Shown: piece after piece, positions 1 to 10,854 of the stretch
How positions within the stretch are numbered: position 1 is the first letter of the stretch
How the letters are laid out: each line of letters opens with the position of its first letter
Assembly (NCBI RefSeq): GCF_035046505.1
Contig: NC_089822.1
Span: forward strand, 78,270,159-78,334,158
Length of the DNA: 64,000 nucleotides
Origin: Tiliqua scincoides
Taxonomy: Eukaryota; Chordata; Lepidosauria; Squamata; Scincidae
Reading direction: 5' to 3'
Notes under the pieces: generated by a model
Databases searched by the model: none
What the model saw: the letters and a program-made list of their open reading frames with translations, nothing else
Told to the model about the DNA's origin: nothing
Program-made: the position numbers and the translations under genes

Positions 1-19
1 AACTGAAATGTCGTGCTTT

Positions 20-26
20 AAAAAAA
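20..26 (-). terminator. Pol III terminator of the tRNA-His gene
   Basis: A run of seven A on the plus strand reads as T7 on the minus strand, beginning 22 bases past the 3' end of the tRNA. Four or more T residues are the standard RNA polymerase III stop signal, so the primary transcript would carry a trailer of about 20 nt. Confidence 0.8.
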
Positions 27-47
27 TACAAAACAGAAATTCCTTCC

Positions 48-119
48 TGCCGTGACTCGGATTCGAACCGAGGTTGCTGCGGCCACAACGCAGAGTACTA
101 ACCACTATACGATCACGGC
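48..119 (-). tRNA. tRNA-His (anticodon GTG)
   Basis: Read on the minus strand this is a complete 72-base tRNA gene. It decodes histidine codons CAC and CAU by delivering histidine to the ribosome. The acceptor stem pairs GCCGTGA with TCACGGC and leaves the discriminator A. The D arm holds the A box (begins around GTATAGTGGTTAG), the T arm holds a perfect B box GGTTCGAATCC, and the anticodon GTG lies at plus positions 84-86, tRNA positions 34-36. There is no intron and no encoded CCA; the extra G at position -1 of histidyl tRNAs is added after transcription. From memory the sequence matches the vertebrate tRNA-His consensus almost base for base, which points to a working gene rather than a SINE head. 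Expression would come from the internal Pol III promoter. No other tRNA gene was seen in the window. Confidence 0.97.
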
Positions 120-670
120 AAGCTATCTGGGAACTGAAGAAACTGGCAGTTTTTTGCCTTCTAGACTGCATGATGACATCTGTATGCTTAACGCCACCTA
201 CTGTCCAATAAGCAGAAGTAAAATTTGCTTTATTGTGGCTTCAAAAACCTCATTTTATTTCCCCAGCAATAAGCAAAAGTCTATTTAGTTCTGCAGGAAA
301 GAAGCTTCTACCAAATGACTTTTCTATGGGAAGGAGGGGCAGATGAGATGGGCAGCGCAGTCCTATTCTCCCACCCCCCAACCAGCACAAGACCTCTTCC
401 TTTTAAAGTGTACATGGCTTGTGCAACAAAAATAACTGTTCATAATATCACAAAAACTATAATATACAAAACAGTTTAGAAAATAATTGAGAAGGTTAGG
501 AAGTTTCCCCCATGAGCAGCATTTATAGAAAAATAGGAAACAAAACGCTGATGGTCTTATTGTTCTAGAACAGCCAAAATTCTAAGATCAGAAATGAATG
601 GCTATCAGTGGGCTACTGAATTTGATAATGATCCAAGAAAGAAAAGCAAGCAAAGCAATTTTCTTCCTTT
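120..670. other. unique AT-rich sequence upstream of the tRNA
   Basis: This stretch lies 5' of the tRNA gene. I see no repeat end, long frame or RNA fold in it. The short frames here are not supported by any recognisable protein. Confidence 0.4.
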
Positions 671-1340
671 TAATTTTTTTTAATACAGTCAACAATCAAC
701 AAAACCTTTATTAGGCATAAACGTTTGATAGGTGAAGACTCTGTACAGAAACCGTAGTTTTTTTAATACTTAAAATTGTTTCATAATAATGTACTATAAA
801 TAGACATTAATATAATGCTATAAAAAGCCAGCACTATATCCATTGTTTCCATACCATAGCTTTAAAAAAATTAAAAAACCTTTTTTTTTAAAAAGGGCAG
901 AATTATTATTATTCCAAACTACATGAAACACAGTTGTTGACTGGTGTTGAGTAATTGATACCAGTCTTAGCCTAAGACCTACAGTAAGTATTAATGAGGT
1001 ATCAGTGCAGTATGTACGATGTTCCCCAAAGTGCCATTTTTTGCAGATCTGATGGTGAATTTCAGTAAGCTGCAGTTGTTTAAAAAAATTCACAAAACCT
1101 TCAACCTATTTTCAAAATTGTTTGTGTCCCAATGACAATGAGGACCAGTTTGGTGTGTTTTATCCATAGTCGTGTGACATAAATGGCCAGGTCTTGGTAT
1201 TCTGTCATTTTTTTCTAGTTCTTTTTCATCAACTCTGGCATCTCCAGAAATTGCAAAATCAATTAGCCCTAGGCCGTTATTAAATGTTATTATTATTATA
1301 GAATTCAAGAGACACATGGTCCGAAAGAACACTTTTGAAG
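671..1340 (-). pseudogene. possible decayed retrocopy (unidentified)
   Basis: On the minus strand an AATAAA signal near 700 is followed about 20 bases later by an A-rich run (near 671-683), as in the poly(A) end of a retrocopy. About 400 bases upstream, a frame (1090-1332) ends with a stretch of protein-like composition, containing DEKELEKNDRIPRPGHLCH. I do not recognise the protein. The upstream boundary, target duplications and a parent gene could not be found. It could equally be the 3' end of an old LINE, or noncoding sequence with a chance poly(A) signal. Confidence 0.22.
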
Positions 1341-1740
1341 AGGGAAACCATGAAGTTTTGTCTGTAGCCTTCTTTCCTTTCTGAGATGTTGAATTGGAAA
1401 TTTAAAAGGACCAGCACATATTCGTTGAAAATCGGTTTCATTGGTTCACATCTCAGAAGATGCTGCTATTTCTCCCTTCTCCAAGTAGCAAGATGTTCCA
1501 AGAGAATTTCCTTTGGATGCAAGAGCTCTTGGGATTTCTAGTAGCTTTGATTTACAAACATACAAGCAAAACATCTACTAATTCTTCCAAACAAGACTTT
1601 ACAGTCCAAGGATGGTTCAGCTTCATGGTCACATCACAGCTATCTTTGCCTCTACCTGTTTTAAACTGCCAGCTGCTTCAGGTTGTTTCTCTGGCCCTTA
1701 CCACTACCTGGAAGGTGTCATTACCCAAGTTATGAGGACT

Positions 1741-4037
1741 GAAGAGTGCAGCAGCTTTCAGAAGCTCCCAATGATAAAGCATTAATGGACCATCCTGCCA
1801 GCTATCAACCCAACAAAGGGTGGTCAGTTAATATACTTGGCACTATCCTAAAGTTAATATGTAAAGTCACAAAAAAGGAAATTGTCATTTTTCCTTGTGG
1901 ATACATATTTAACACTGGAGATGGGTATAATGGGGGGGGAACCCTCAAACAGTATCCATAGGTAGCAACACTGCACCCCATTAATTACATTACCAAAGTA
2001 TCAGGATCTTTGTAATTACTGCCAAATGATACAGTCTCCCTTCTCAGAGTTCTGATAGTAATGTGTCAGTTGTCCTAATGAAAGTTATAAATAACATTTC
2101 AAGGGACAAAATGGGCCCATGTAAAATAAAGAATGATGCAGAATGGATGTCAAACGGTGCCAGGAAACATGCTAAATATGTCACAAAGATTCCAACAGAG
2201 CTTTCTTGGTATAACAAAATGGATTTGCACTCATTAGCCAACTGTAATGAAATGAAACTATACCATTTTATTAAAACAAACTATACCCTTCAATTTTCTT
2301 TAGTGTAGCATCAATCATGCAAGAGTATCACACATTCCCGCAGCAATTAAGTCTGCTCTGATCACTGCTATATCTTAAGATCACAGCTGAAGGTATAAAT
2401 TTCACAGCTGGACCTTGTAGAGCAGTCAGACACATTTCACCCAAGTCAATTACAGTCCACAGTTAAGTACGTGGTCTGAGAAGGGCTGTCAGTCATAACA
2501 TATCACAGGGACGACACTTGGAGGCATCATGCAGCAGGAGATATGTGGAGTTTTGACTACTCTATTTCCTTGGGACTATTATTTAAGGGGGTGAGAGATG
2601 AAGACTAATCTAGGCTATACAAAACGCTGTAATGAAATGGATTGCATTTCCCAGTTTTGCTTCCAGAAAAGTACAAGATATCAAAGAGATAAGTACAAAG
2701 AAAACATGGGCACCACAGGAGAGGACTGGGTGCAACATTGCTTTGTGATTAAACAAAGGCAAATCAGTAATGAATGATGAGCACTTTAAGGGGCGTCTTC
2801 GCCATATAACTCTCCCTCAAACCATTTGTGGAAAATCCTTGACAAACATCTTGGCCGGGATGGCTTTACCATCAAAGTTAAATCTGGTGGCTACCAAAAG
2901 CAAGGACTTCTCTCTCATGGCACCTTCCTAATGTCATTCCTAAGCAATTTCCAAGCATGACTGTTCCCTAAACATGTACTAGGCCCATCCACCCCTATCC
3001 CTTGGCTTTGCAAAATTGACAGGAAAGGCCTTGTCCACTTTGAAAAATTACAGGAGTGATTGATATCCTTTACCTTCTTTGAGCCCATTTTTTAAAGCTC
3101 CTTACATTTCTCATTGTCTGATTTATATTTAAAGCTATATGCAGTTTTATGGCATGTATGCATGAGTAAACAGGTCCTTTAGATTCTCTTTTCTGTGTCT
3201 AGGATCCAGTGTTGTTTCTTCTATGCACTCTAAAGACCAGAGGCCAAAATTATTACTCACATACCTTCTGGAGCCTGCAAATCCCATCAGCAGTACACCC
3301 ACTTTCTCTGATGATTATGGTGCTTGCCTCTCCTTGATGCTACCAGTTGGCTGCCACACAATTGGCTTCTCCTGCCTGTGCACAGGAAATAACAAGAGGG
3401 ACTTGTAGTTCCTTAGAAAGGAGGAACTTCCTTCCCTTTCTCCATCAGCCAACTGCATTCTCCCAGGTGGCATGGGGAACCTGGAAGAGAGAAGACCTGC
3501 CTACTTGGCAGCCAAGTAAACTGGTGACTGAGGTGAAGACATCACACCAGGTCCCCAGGTTGTGAGGTACTGCTGTACCAGCACATAAGCTGAAGCCCAA
3601 AGGGTGGGACGAAGCTGTACCATGGGGGGAGGGGATTGGCTTGCATGCATAGGGGTCCTGATCCAGTCATTGCTCCAGGGCCTGACCCAGCCTGAACTGG
3701 CCCTGCTTCCAAAGAAACTATGGATCAGAGAACAGCCATAGATCCGTCTGTGGATTACATGTACTTTCATATAAGAAGCAAGCAAAGAATGCTGCCCACT
3801 TTTGACCCTGATCTGCCAATGTCAGGCAAGGGCTACTGGTGACCAGAACTGAACCTAGCACTGGAGGATGTGTTCTCCAGCCCAGCAGAGGCCAGTGTCA
3901 GGATGAGGTTGGTATTTGAAGCCTACAGTACAGCACATAGGAGGCTCCCTGAAAAGAAAAAGGCACATTGAACCGCACAAAGTAAGTCCTTTTCCACCCT
4001 ACACCACTGTTCAATGAGGTGTGTGAGTGGAAAGATC
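1741..4037. other. unique sequence, no recognised feature
   Basis: Mixed-composition single-copy-looking DNA. The frames near 3223-3790 overlap on both strands with no codon bias or known motif. I see no transposon termini before the hAT element that begins at 4046. Confidence 0.35.
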
Positions 4038-4045
4038 CCATAGAG

Positions 4046-4576
4046 CTGTGGTTTTCAAATTCTCTGGGAGTTTGAAACCCAGAGTAAGTCTTTGCGGGGA
4101 CAGGGGGGGAGGCAGCAGGGGCAGGGGGAAGGCTGCGACGCGATCCCCAGGATCGTGTCGCTCAGGGGGCTGCAGGGACTGGGATGCACTCACCAGTCCC
4201 TGCAGCAGCCATCCCTGTGTGCGGGGAGCCCTGCACGAGCGCCTGCAGGGCGCCCCAGGTCAGGGAAAAGCCCGCACAGGGCTCCCCACACACAGGGACG
4301 GCTGCTGCAGGGACTGGTGAGTGCATCCCAGTCCCTGCAGCCCCCTGAGCGACACGATCCTGGGGACTGTACCCCAGTCCCTGCAGCCCTGTCAGAAGGG
4401 AAAGCAGAGCGATGCCTCCAGGTGCACCCAAGCCCCTGCAGCCCCCCTGAGCTGCGGGATCCTGGGGATCACGCCGCTGCCTTCCCCCTGCCTCCTGGCT
4501 GCCCCCGTCCCTTAAGGGGGCAGAGGGCAGGACCCACAGGTTGGGGCGTCATGACGCCCCAGTTTGAATACCACTG
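4046..4576. mobile_element. hAT-like fold-back MITE with perfect 8-bp target duplication
   Basis: The ends are CTGTGGTTTTCAAA and TTTGAATACCACTG, imperfect terminal inverted repeats of the CAGTGGTTCTCAAAC type. The flanks carry identical 8-bp copies, ccatagag at 4038-4045 and 4577-4584, the size made by hAT transposases. The interior is GC-rich and forms a large palindrome, with arms of about 97 bases at roughly 4144-4240 and 4270-4366. No transposase is encoded, so it moved in trans. It belongs with the element at 18624-19106, which has the same ends and the same GATCCCCAGGATCGTG motif. Overlapping frames inside it are by-products of the GC-rich palindrome. Confidence 0.88.
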
Positions 4577-4597
4577 CCATAGAGATATACTATAAGG

Positions 4598-4690
4598 CTG
4601 CAATCTTAGGTACACTTACTTGGGTGTAAGTCAGATTGAACTAAAACAAGACCTTACTTCTAAGTTAAAGAAGCTTTGGATTGCGGCATG
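4598..4690. repeat. short palindromic 'GGGAGTAAGTCCCATTGAA' repeat, diverged
   Basis: Matches a dispersed ~90-bp palindromic element seen many times in this window: GCAATCCTAT at one end, an inner ACTTACCTGGGAGTAAG-like segment, and the mirror image at the other. Other copies lie near 19614, 22165, 34809, 35836, 42925, 44686, 49741, 55783 and 59416. It is probably an old MITE; this copy is considerably diverged. Confidence 0.55.
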
Positions 4691-5112
4691 ACTGCTTGGG
4701 AAAGCTGAGGCATGGCTCAGTTGTAAGTCATAACTGTGAACCAACAGTGGGTGGCTACCATGAAGCAGGACAAAAACAAACAGTCACAAGTTTTCAACAC
4801 TTCCTCTGTGACATCAGACCTGATGTGCCGTGGCAGCACTATTCAACAGACACGCCATGAATAATGTAAAAGTTACATCGAGTTGCACTTAAGGAGAGTG
4901 TCTCTTAAGCACAGCTGCTACCTTGTTCAGTGTTAAAGTGATAAAAGCACCTGCCTCGCTTCACTCTTCCTGGAAGAGGACAGATGCCTTTTCAAAGTTC
5001 ATGTCAGCAAGGGCATCTGTGTTCAAAAAAGCATGGAACCATGGGAGTTCTGCTTTCTCTTCAGTGGTTGGCCTCCATTTTTTTCAATATGACTCACAGA
5101 ACAATTCTTTGC

Positions 5113-5560
5113 AGGATTGGGTTGCCAGCCTTAGCGCTTTGCGACAGTGGAGCTTTGTTCTGCTGTCACAAAATGGCTGCCAACAGCATGCAGAGCACTC
5201 TGTCAGCAGCCACTTTGCGAGAGGGTAGTAGTGGTCCCACTCAGAACAAGTAAGGCAGCAGTAGGGATGGAGAGTGGGCAAAGCAGGAGCAAAACTGGGC
5301 AGCGAGGGGGGAGGAACAAGGGGCAGGGAGGCTGTGGGAGGAGGTGGATCTGGCAGTGATGGTGTGCGCTGGATTCTATCCTTCCCATCAGAGGTCTCCC
5401 CAGCCCTTTCTTTCCTCAGACTTGCACCAGCTAAAGAGCTGGAGCAGGTGCAAAGAGACCCATTGCAGAGCAGGAGGCTTACAAAGGGTTTTAAATCTCC
5501 TTTCTCCTCTAAAGCCTCAATCCACCCCTGCCCCAGATAAGTCAAATATTTTTACTTAGC
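5113..5560 (-). mobile_element. Harbinger-like GC-rich nonautonomous element, second subfamily
   Basis: Closely resembles 40980-41440: both have AAAATGGCTGCC near the left, a GC-rich GGGCAGG tract, GCTGGATTCTATCC, then a CACCAG..AAAGA.CTGG.GCA inverted pair and AGACCCATTG / AGATCCATTG. The AAAATGGCTGCC motif is the reverse of the one near the right end of the elements ending at 10854 and 34655, so these are related modules. No protein is encoded; the frames on both strands reflect GC richness. Confidence 0.55.
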
Positions 5561-5900
5561 TCTGGCAGGCCTCCTGGTCACTCCCCCCCACCAATGGATG
5601 CAGTGCGTGCCCCAATGATGGGTGATAGAATTGGGCAGTGAAACACTTAGCCCACTGTCATTGAAAATATTGGAACTTATAAGTGTTTCAACTGGATTGT
5701 ATCTGCTGGATTGTATCACTTTTTCAGCTCTTTAAATTTGTTTCAAAACCTTTTCCTACAATTTGCAAGTCACTGATGCAATTTTACAGAAGGGAAATTG
5801 AAATTACGATATAGTGCCTCGCCCAGGACTCCTTGGAGTGTTCATAACTGATTAACAGTGTTCTCCTATGTATGATTACTCAGAAGTAAGTGCAGCCTAA

Positions 5901-7182
5901 AGGCCCAATCCTATCAGCCAACAGTTTATGCTATGCAGCTACGCTGTTGGAGCACACCCTGCATGCTGTGGGGCAACCCGACGGCCCAGGAGAGGTAAAA
6001 TAGTTTTTACTTACCTGCCTGTAGGCTGCTTGGCTGTCATAAGAACAGCCCCACTGGATCAGGCCATAGGCCCATCTAGTCCAGCTTCCTGTATCTCACA
6101 GCGGCCCACCAAATGCCCCAGGGAGCACCCCAGATAACAAGAGACCTCATCATGGTGCCCTCCCTTGCATCTGGCATTCTGACATAACCCATTTCTAAAA
6201 TCAGGAGGTTGCGCATACACATCATGGCTTGTACCCCGTAATGGATTTTTCCTCCAGAAACTTGTCCAATCCACTTTTAAAGGCATCCAGGCCAGTCGCC
6301 ATCACCACATCCTGTGGCAAGGAGTTCCACAGACCAACCACACGCTGAGTAAAGAAATATTTTCTTTTGTCTGTTCTAACTCTCCCAACACTCAATTTTA
6401 GTGGATGTCCCCTGGTTCTGGTGTTATGTGAGAGTGTAAAGAGCATTTCCCTCTCCACTCTGTCCATCCCCTGCATAATTTTGTATGTCTCAATCATGTT
6501 CCCCCTCAGGCGCCTTTTTTCTAGGTTGAAGAGGCCCAAACGCAGTAGCCTTTCCTCATAAGGAAGGTGCCCCAGCCCCGTAATCATCTTAGTCGCTCTC
6601 TTTTGCACCTTTTCCATTTCCACTATGTCTTTTTTGAGATGCGGTGACCGGAACTGGACACAATACTCCAGGTGTGGCCTTATCATAGATTTGTACAACG
6701 GCATTATAATATTAGCCATTTTGTTCTCAATACCGTTCCTAATTATCCCAAGCATAGAATGGTTCTATGCAAGCATAGAATCCCAAGCATAAAATGGTCA
6801 ATGGTTCTCTTCGGACCTTTGCCAGCTCTTCAGCTGGCATTCCAAGGAGTCTCAGGGGAATGTCAGGACAGTAAAACAGAGATAGGAACTTGGTGTGCAC
6901 TAGTGCTACCAAGATCCACTCCCTCCTGCCCATGAACTACCCCCACCTGCCCTACTTTCTGCACCACTCCTCAACCAAACCCACTGTGAACCATTTCCAC
7001 TGCCACCACACCTAGTCCAATGCTGCATCTTAGACCCACTGGTACGCATGCAGGACTTCTGGCCATTTGTGCCAGCAGTTCCAAGGTGCACGACAGAGGC
7101 ATGACTTTCACGCTGCTCTAACAGGACTTATGGCAGCAAATAATGTAATCCGCTGCTGTAGACCCTACAAAGGATTGGGTCA
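5901..7182. mobile_element. Harbinger-like MITE interrupted by a CR1
   Basis: Begins AGGCCCAATCCTATC and ends AGGATTGGGTC, the terminal inverted repeat of the window's commonest short DNA element. Left flank is TAA; the right flank is ATA, so the target duplication is imperfect here. A CR1 fragment (6038-6760, minus) sits inside. Just right of it, AAGCATAGAAT is repeated in a small local cluster at 6751-6795, suggesting slippage at the CR1 5' truncation point. Confidence 0.6.
6038..6760 (-). mobile_element. CR1 LINE, 5'-truncated 3' end
   Basis: A 177-codon minus-strand frame (6222-6755) encodes the C-terminal end of a CR1 reverse-transcriptase protein: MANIIMPLYKSMIRPHLEYC, KKDIVEMEKVQKRATKMITG, PYEERL..LGLFNLEKRRLRG, then WNSLPQDVV. 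It lacks the catalytic RT motifs, which lie upstream in the full protein. The 3' end in the minus direction is GGGGCTGTTCTTATG, a short-tail end rather than poly(A), as usual for CR1. It is near-identical in protein to the plus-strand copy at 9295-10474 and was inserted in a Harbinger-like element. Confidence 0.92.
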
Positions 7183-7552
7183 TAAGACTTGTACCAGTCC
7201 CCCAATCTGGTCCTCCGTCATGTGACACACCAGTCACACACCATATCAAATGATAATATAGTAAGTGACACATACCAAACCTTAAGTAAACTTCACTGCA
7301 CAACTGCTTTTAACTTCCATTTGCCATGCAAAAATTCATGATCATGCCAAGGAGTGTTATCCTTGTCACACACATAATTTCTATATATCTATAACTTCAC
7401 ACACTATAATTTCCAGACATATGAATACAGTTATTATAGAACCAGTCCCACATGTCTGTGCGTGCAGGGGAAGTGTAGGACACCAAGGAAAAAAATTTCA
7501 GCATGACAAACAAATGTGCAAGGCCACCTAAATTTTACTCATGGCCTGGTGC

Positions 7553-8243
7553 TCAGGGTCTAGGAGAGGGAGGTACAGGGGGTAATTTGTACCCGGGCCC
7601 AGGGTCAGGAAGGGGGCCCAGGAGCCAAAGGAGGGGGCCCAGAAAGTTCCTGGGATCTGACATTTTCCTATCTCACCCGAACCTGCTGCCTGCGCATGAT
7701 GCTGGGGCACAACCATGTACATACAGTGTTAACTGCTGCTGTAAGCCATACACACTGGGCTCAGGAATGCATCCATGACCCTCCTGAACACTGTGTCAAA
7801 TATGGGAGGAAACTGGCTTGCTACAGTAGCTCTTTGACTTGTGGATCCCATAACCATGAAATAGTGTATAGAAGCTCAGGAACCCAGGTGTAGGGCTACT
7901 GCTGATCCAGAAGTTCATTTTGGTCCATTCTAGGGTGAGCCTAAATATAATGATGCTAATTTTCTGCAATCGATTTTCTATATTTCAAAGATTTTAGAGA
8001 GACTTGGGAGTGTGTTTGGTTTTCCATATTTATCTAGCTGCCAGTGCTGCATGATCACGTAGACCTGGGCTCTGCATCACGAAGCCTAGTAAACCTGCGC
8101 TCCAAAGACTATTGTGGCTGTCAGCACCCTCCCCTTACTGTATTTTGCCTCCTGTTCTGCCTGCCCCCATTGCCCCCCTCCCTTTTGGGAAGAGGCCCAG
8201 AAGAAACTTTGTACCCCCTGATAAAATTCCTCTCACAGGCCCT
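7553..8243 (+). repeat. ~690-bp repeat, inverted partner at 35090-35758
   Basis: Its reverse complement matches 35090-35758 along nearly the whole length. Landmarks include GTACCCGGGCCCAGGGTCAG, CAGTTAACTGCTGC-type sequence, CCATAACCATGA, TTTTGGTCCATTCTAG and CTTTGTACCCCCTGATAAAA. Both copies keep the order of landmarks, with small indels. I did not find clear terminal repeats, so it may be the inside of a larger DNA element. Frames within are not protein-like. Confidence 0.75.
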
Positions 8244-9129
8244 GCTGGTGCTTATATAATCTGTCATCTCAGAATGAAAAACGCTCTGAGTGATTTCATC
8301 TCAGATTTTCAAACATATTGAATTAGTTAATAAAGGAATGAAACAAATTTAAGACAGGAAAAGAGTCCATTGATAAACTAGGCAACATCTGTCTTGTCAT
8401 CTGTCTTCTCAACAGAAGTGATCATATAACACCACAGCCATTATTTTGGGTAAACAGAGTTGGCCAGATGTACAGTTTAACACATTGACCTCAGAGAGTG
8501 AACAATGCAGTGAAAATGCATATATGGCCTGGGATTGTTGATTTGGTATAACAATCCTGAATTAACAACCAAAAGTATTCTCAATCATATAAATATGATA
8601 TACATTGTATTTGCATTCAGTTTAAATTCATAGTTTGCCAAGGTTCAGGGCATCTAATAACAAACATCACAATCTTAGATTTTCTTTAAGCTCCACTGTA
8701 GCTCACTCATATTTAGAGGAGTTCCATTAAAAAAAAAATGATAGCTATTTATTTTTTGGGAAAACAAGATTAGGTAGTTCCACAAGTCAATCAGATATAA
8801 CATAACAAACCAGCTGGCATTATATACTAGCTCAAGATGTCACAAAAAATTGCTGAGTTAGAGAAAGTAAAATCACATAGGTCTATGAAGCCTATCATAT
8901 ACCACGTGGCAAATAGAAGTTATGTAATGACATTTGTCACAATGACATTCTGAGTTTGAGACAGGACCAAACAATTCAAAAATAAGCTATACATGGAGAA
9001 AAGTTTGATAGGGTACCAAAGAAACTCCCCTTCCAAAAGGGGCATGTCGTAATTGATGAAAAGTAAAAAGAAACTTAATCATATCTGCTCATACATAGTA
9101 TTAGTTTCATTTTACAGATAAGGGATTAA
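8244..9129. other. unique AT-rich sequence
   Basis: No element ends, long frames or strong folds were seen between the repeat ending at 8243 and the Harbinger-like element starting at 9130. Confidence 0.4.
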
Positions 9130-9241
9130 GAGCCCAATCCTGGGCTCAACTGTTGCAAACGTGCCATAGGGCACGTTTGCGAGGCCTAATGCCAGACCAG
9201 TGCCCGTGCCAGCCCAGTGCTGGCTGGCACTGGACTAGCAC

Positions 9242-9294
9242 TGGGCAGGAGCCCAGCCTCCGCCGCTCAGCAGTCGCACAGAGATAAGGTAAGG
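9242..9294 (+). repeat. left copy of 53-bp duplication flanking the CR1
   Basis: Identical at about 50 of 53 positions to 10475-10527. Both start TGGGCAGGAGCCCAGCCTCC and end TAAGGTAAGG. As it sits exactly at the two CR1 borders, it is best read as an unusually long target-site duplication. Confidence 0.8.
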
Positions 9295-10474
9295 TTGGAG
9301 AGACTGAGAACTGGTTGGAGGCCAGGAAGCAGAGAGTGGGTGTCAATGGGCAATTTTCACAATGGAGAGAGGTGAAAAGCGGTGTGCCCCAAGGATCTGT
9401 CCTGGGACTGGTGCTTTTCAACCTCTTCATAAATGACCTGGAGACAGGGTTGAGCAGTGAGGTGTCTAAGTTTGCAGACGACACCAAACTTTTCCGAGTG
9501 GTGAAGACCAGAAGTGATTGTGAGGAGCTCCAGAAGGATCTCTCCAGACTGGCAGAATGGGCAGCAAAATGGCAGATGCGCTTCAATGTCAGTAAGTGTA
9601 AAGTCATGCACATTGGGGCAAAAAAATCAAAACTTTAGATATAGGCTGATGGGTTCTGAGCTGTCTGTGACAGATCAGGAGAGAGATCTTGGGGTGGTGG
9701 TGGACAGGTCAATGAAAGTGTCGACCCAATGTGCGGCGGCAGTGAGGAAGGCCAATTCTATGCTTGGGATCATTAGGAAGGGTATTGAGAACAAAATGGC
9801 TAATATTATAATGCCGTTGTACAAATCTATGGTAAGGCCACACCTGGAGTATTGTGTCCAGTTCTGGTCGCCGCATCTCAAAAAAGACATAGTGGAAATG
9901 GAAAAGGTGCAAAAGAGAGCAACTAAGATGATTACGGGGCTGGGGCACCTTTCTTATGAGGAAAGGCTTCGGCATTTGGGCCTCTTCAGCCTAGAAAAGA
10001 GACGCCTGAGGGGGGACATGATTGAGACATACAAAATTATGCAGGGGATGGACAGAGTGGAGAGGGAGATGCTCTTTACACTCTCACATAACACCAGAAC
10101 CAGGGGACATCCACTAAAATTGAGTGTTGGGAGAGTTAGAACAGACAAAAGAAAATATTTCTTTACTCAGCGTGTGGTTGGTCTGTGGAACTCCTTGCCA
10201 CAGGATGTGGTGATGGCGTCTAGCCTGGACGCCTTTAAAAGGAGATTGGACAAGTTTCTGGAGGAAAAATCCATTACGGGTTACAAGCCATGATGTGCAT
10301 GTACAACCTCCTGATGTTAGAAATGGGCTATGTCAGAATGTCAGATGCAAGGGAGGGCACCAGAATGAGGTCTCTTGTTATCTGGTGTGCTCCCTGGGGC
10401 ATTTGGTAGGCCGCTGTGAAGCTGGATTAGATGGGCCTATGGCCTGATCCAGTGGGGCTGTTCTTATGTTCTTA
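9295..10474 (+). mobile_element. CR1 LINE, 5'-truncated in the RT domain
   Basis: The fragment starts within the reverse-transcriptase domain. The first frame (9315-9638) has SGVPQGSVLG and the catalytic FADD box at residues 53-56. The second frame (9514-10293) carries the rest, QERDLGVVVD, MVRPHLEYCVQFWSPHLKKD, ATKMITGLGHLSYEERL, WNSLPQDVV. The two overlap because of a single-base frame change, most likely in the A7 tract at 9620-9626, so the copy is dead. The 3' end is the repeated GTTCTTAT. The endonuclease domain and 5' UTR are absent. Flanking 53-bp duplications define the borders. Close similarity to the copy at 6038-6760 suggests a recently active family. Confidence 0.93.
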
Positions 10475-10527
10475 TGGGCAGGAGCCCAGCCTCCACTGCT
10501 CAGCAGTCGCACAGAGGTAAGGTAAGG
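10475..10527 (+). repeat. right copy of 53-bp duplication flanking the CR1
   Basis: Pairs with 9242-9294; three mismatches. It continues directly into the rest of the host Harbinger-like element. Confidence 0.8.
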
Positions 10528-10854
10528 TAAGGTAAGTGGAGGAAGAGGGGAGCTGGGGAGGAGGTGTGCCGGGGCGAGGGAGGGAGGTGGGTCCGGTGGA
10601 TCTCCACTCTGCCAGATCCAGAGTGTTCGTGCGGGGCTCAGTGCCCTACACGAACACTCTTCCCTCACTGCCAACCTTTCGGTCGGCAGTGTAGCGAGTA
10701 GCCCCATTGCGGGACTACTTCCCTTACACGAGAGAAGGGGACAAAAGTCTCCTCCCGAGGTGCTGCTCGCAGCTGCCATGGGCATGCTGGATGCGGTGGC
10801 AGCCGTTTGCGGTGCCGCCACAGCCGCGTACCACAGGTACGCAGGATTGGGCTG

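Larger units (their letters stand above)
9130..10854. mobile_element. Harbinger-like element (TAA target) with nested CR1
   Basis: Ends are GAGCCCAATCC and GGATTGGGCTG, flanked on both sides by TAA, the 3-bp TWA target of PIF/Harbinger transposases. Without the CR1 (9295-10474) and one copy of the 53-bp duplication, the element is about 490 bp. It has a GGTAAG array at 10515-10536 and a GC-rich right half with GCATGCTGGATGCGGTGGCA. The element at 34114-34655 is the same subfamily. No transposase is encoded. Confidence 0.7.

Noticed and set aside
4092-4595. 167-codon plus frame as a gene
   Set aside because: It lies in the GC-rich palindrome of a hAT element and overlaps long frames in other registers.
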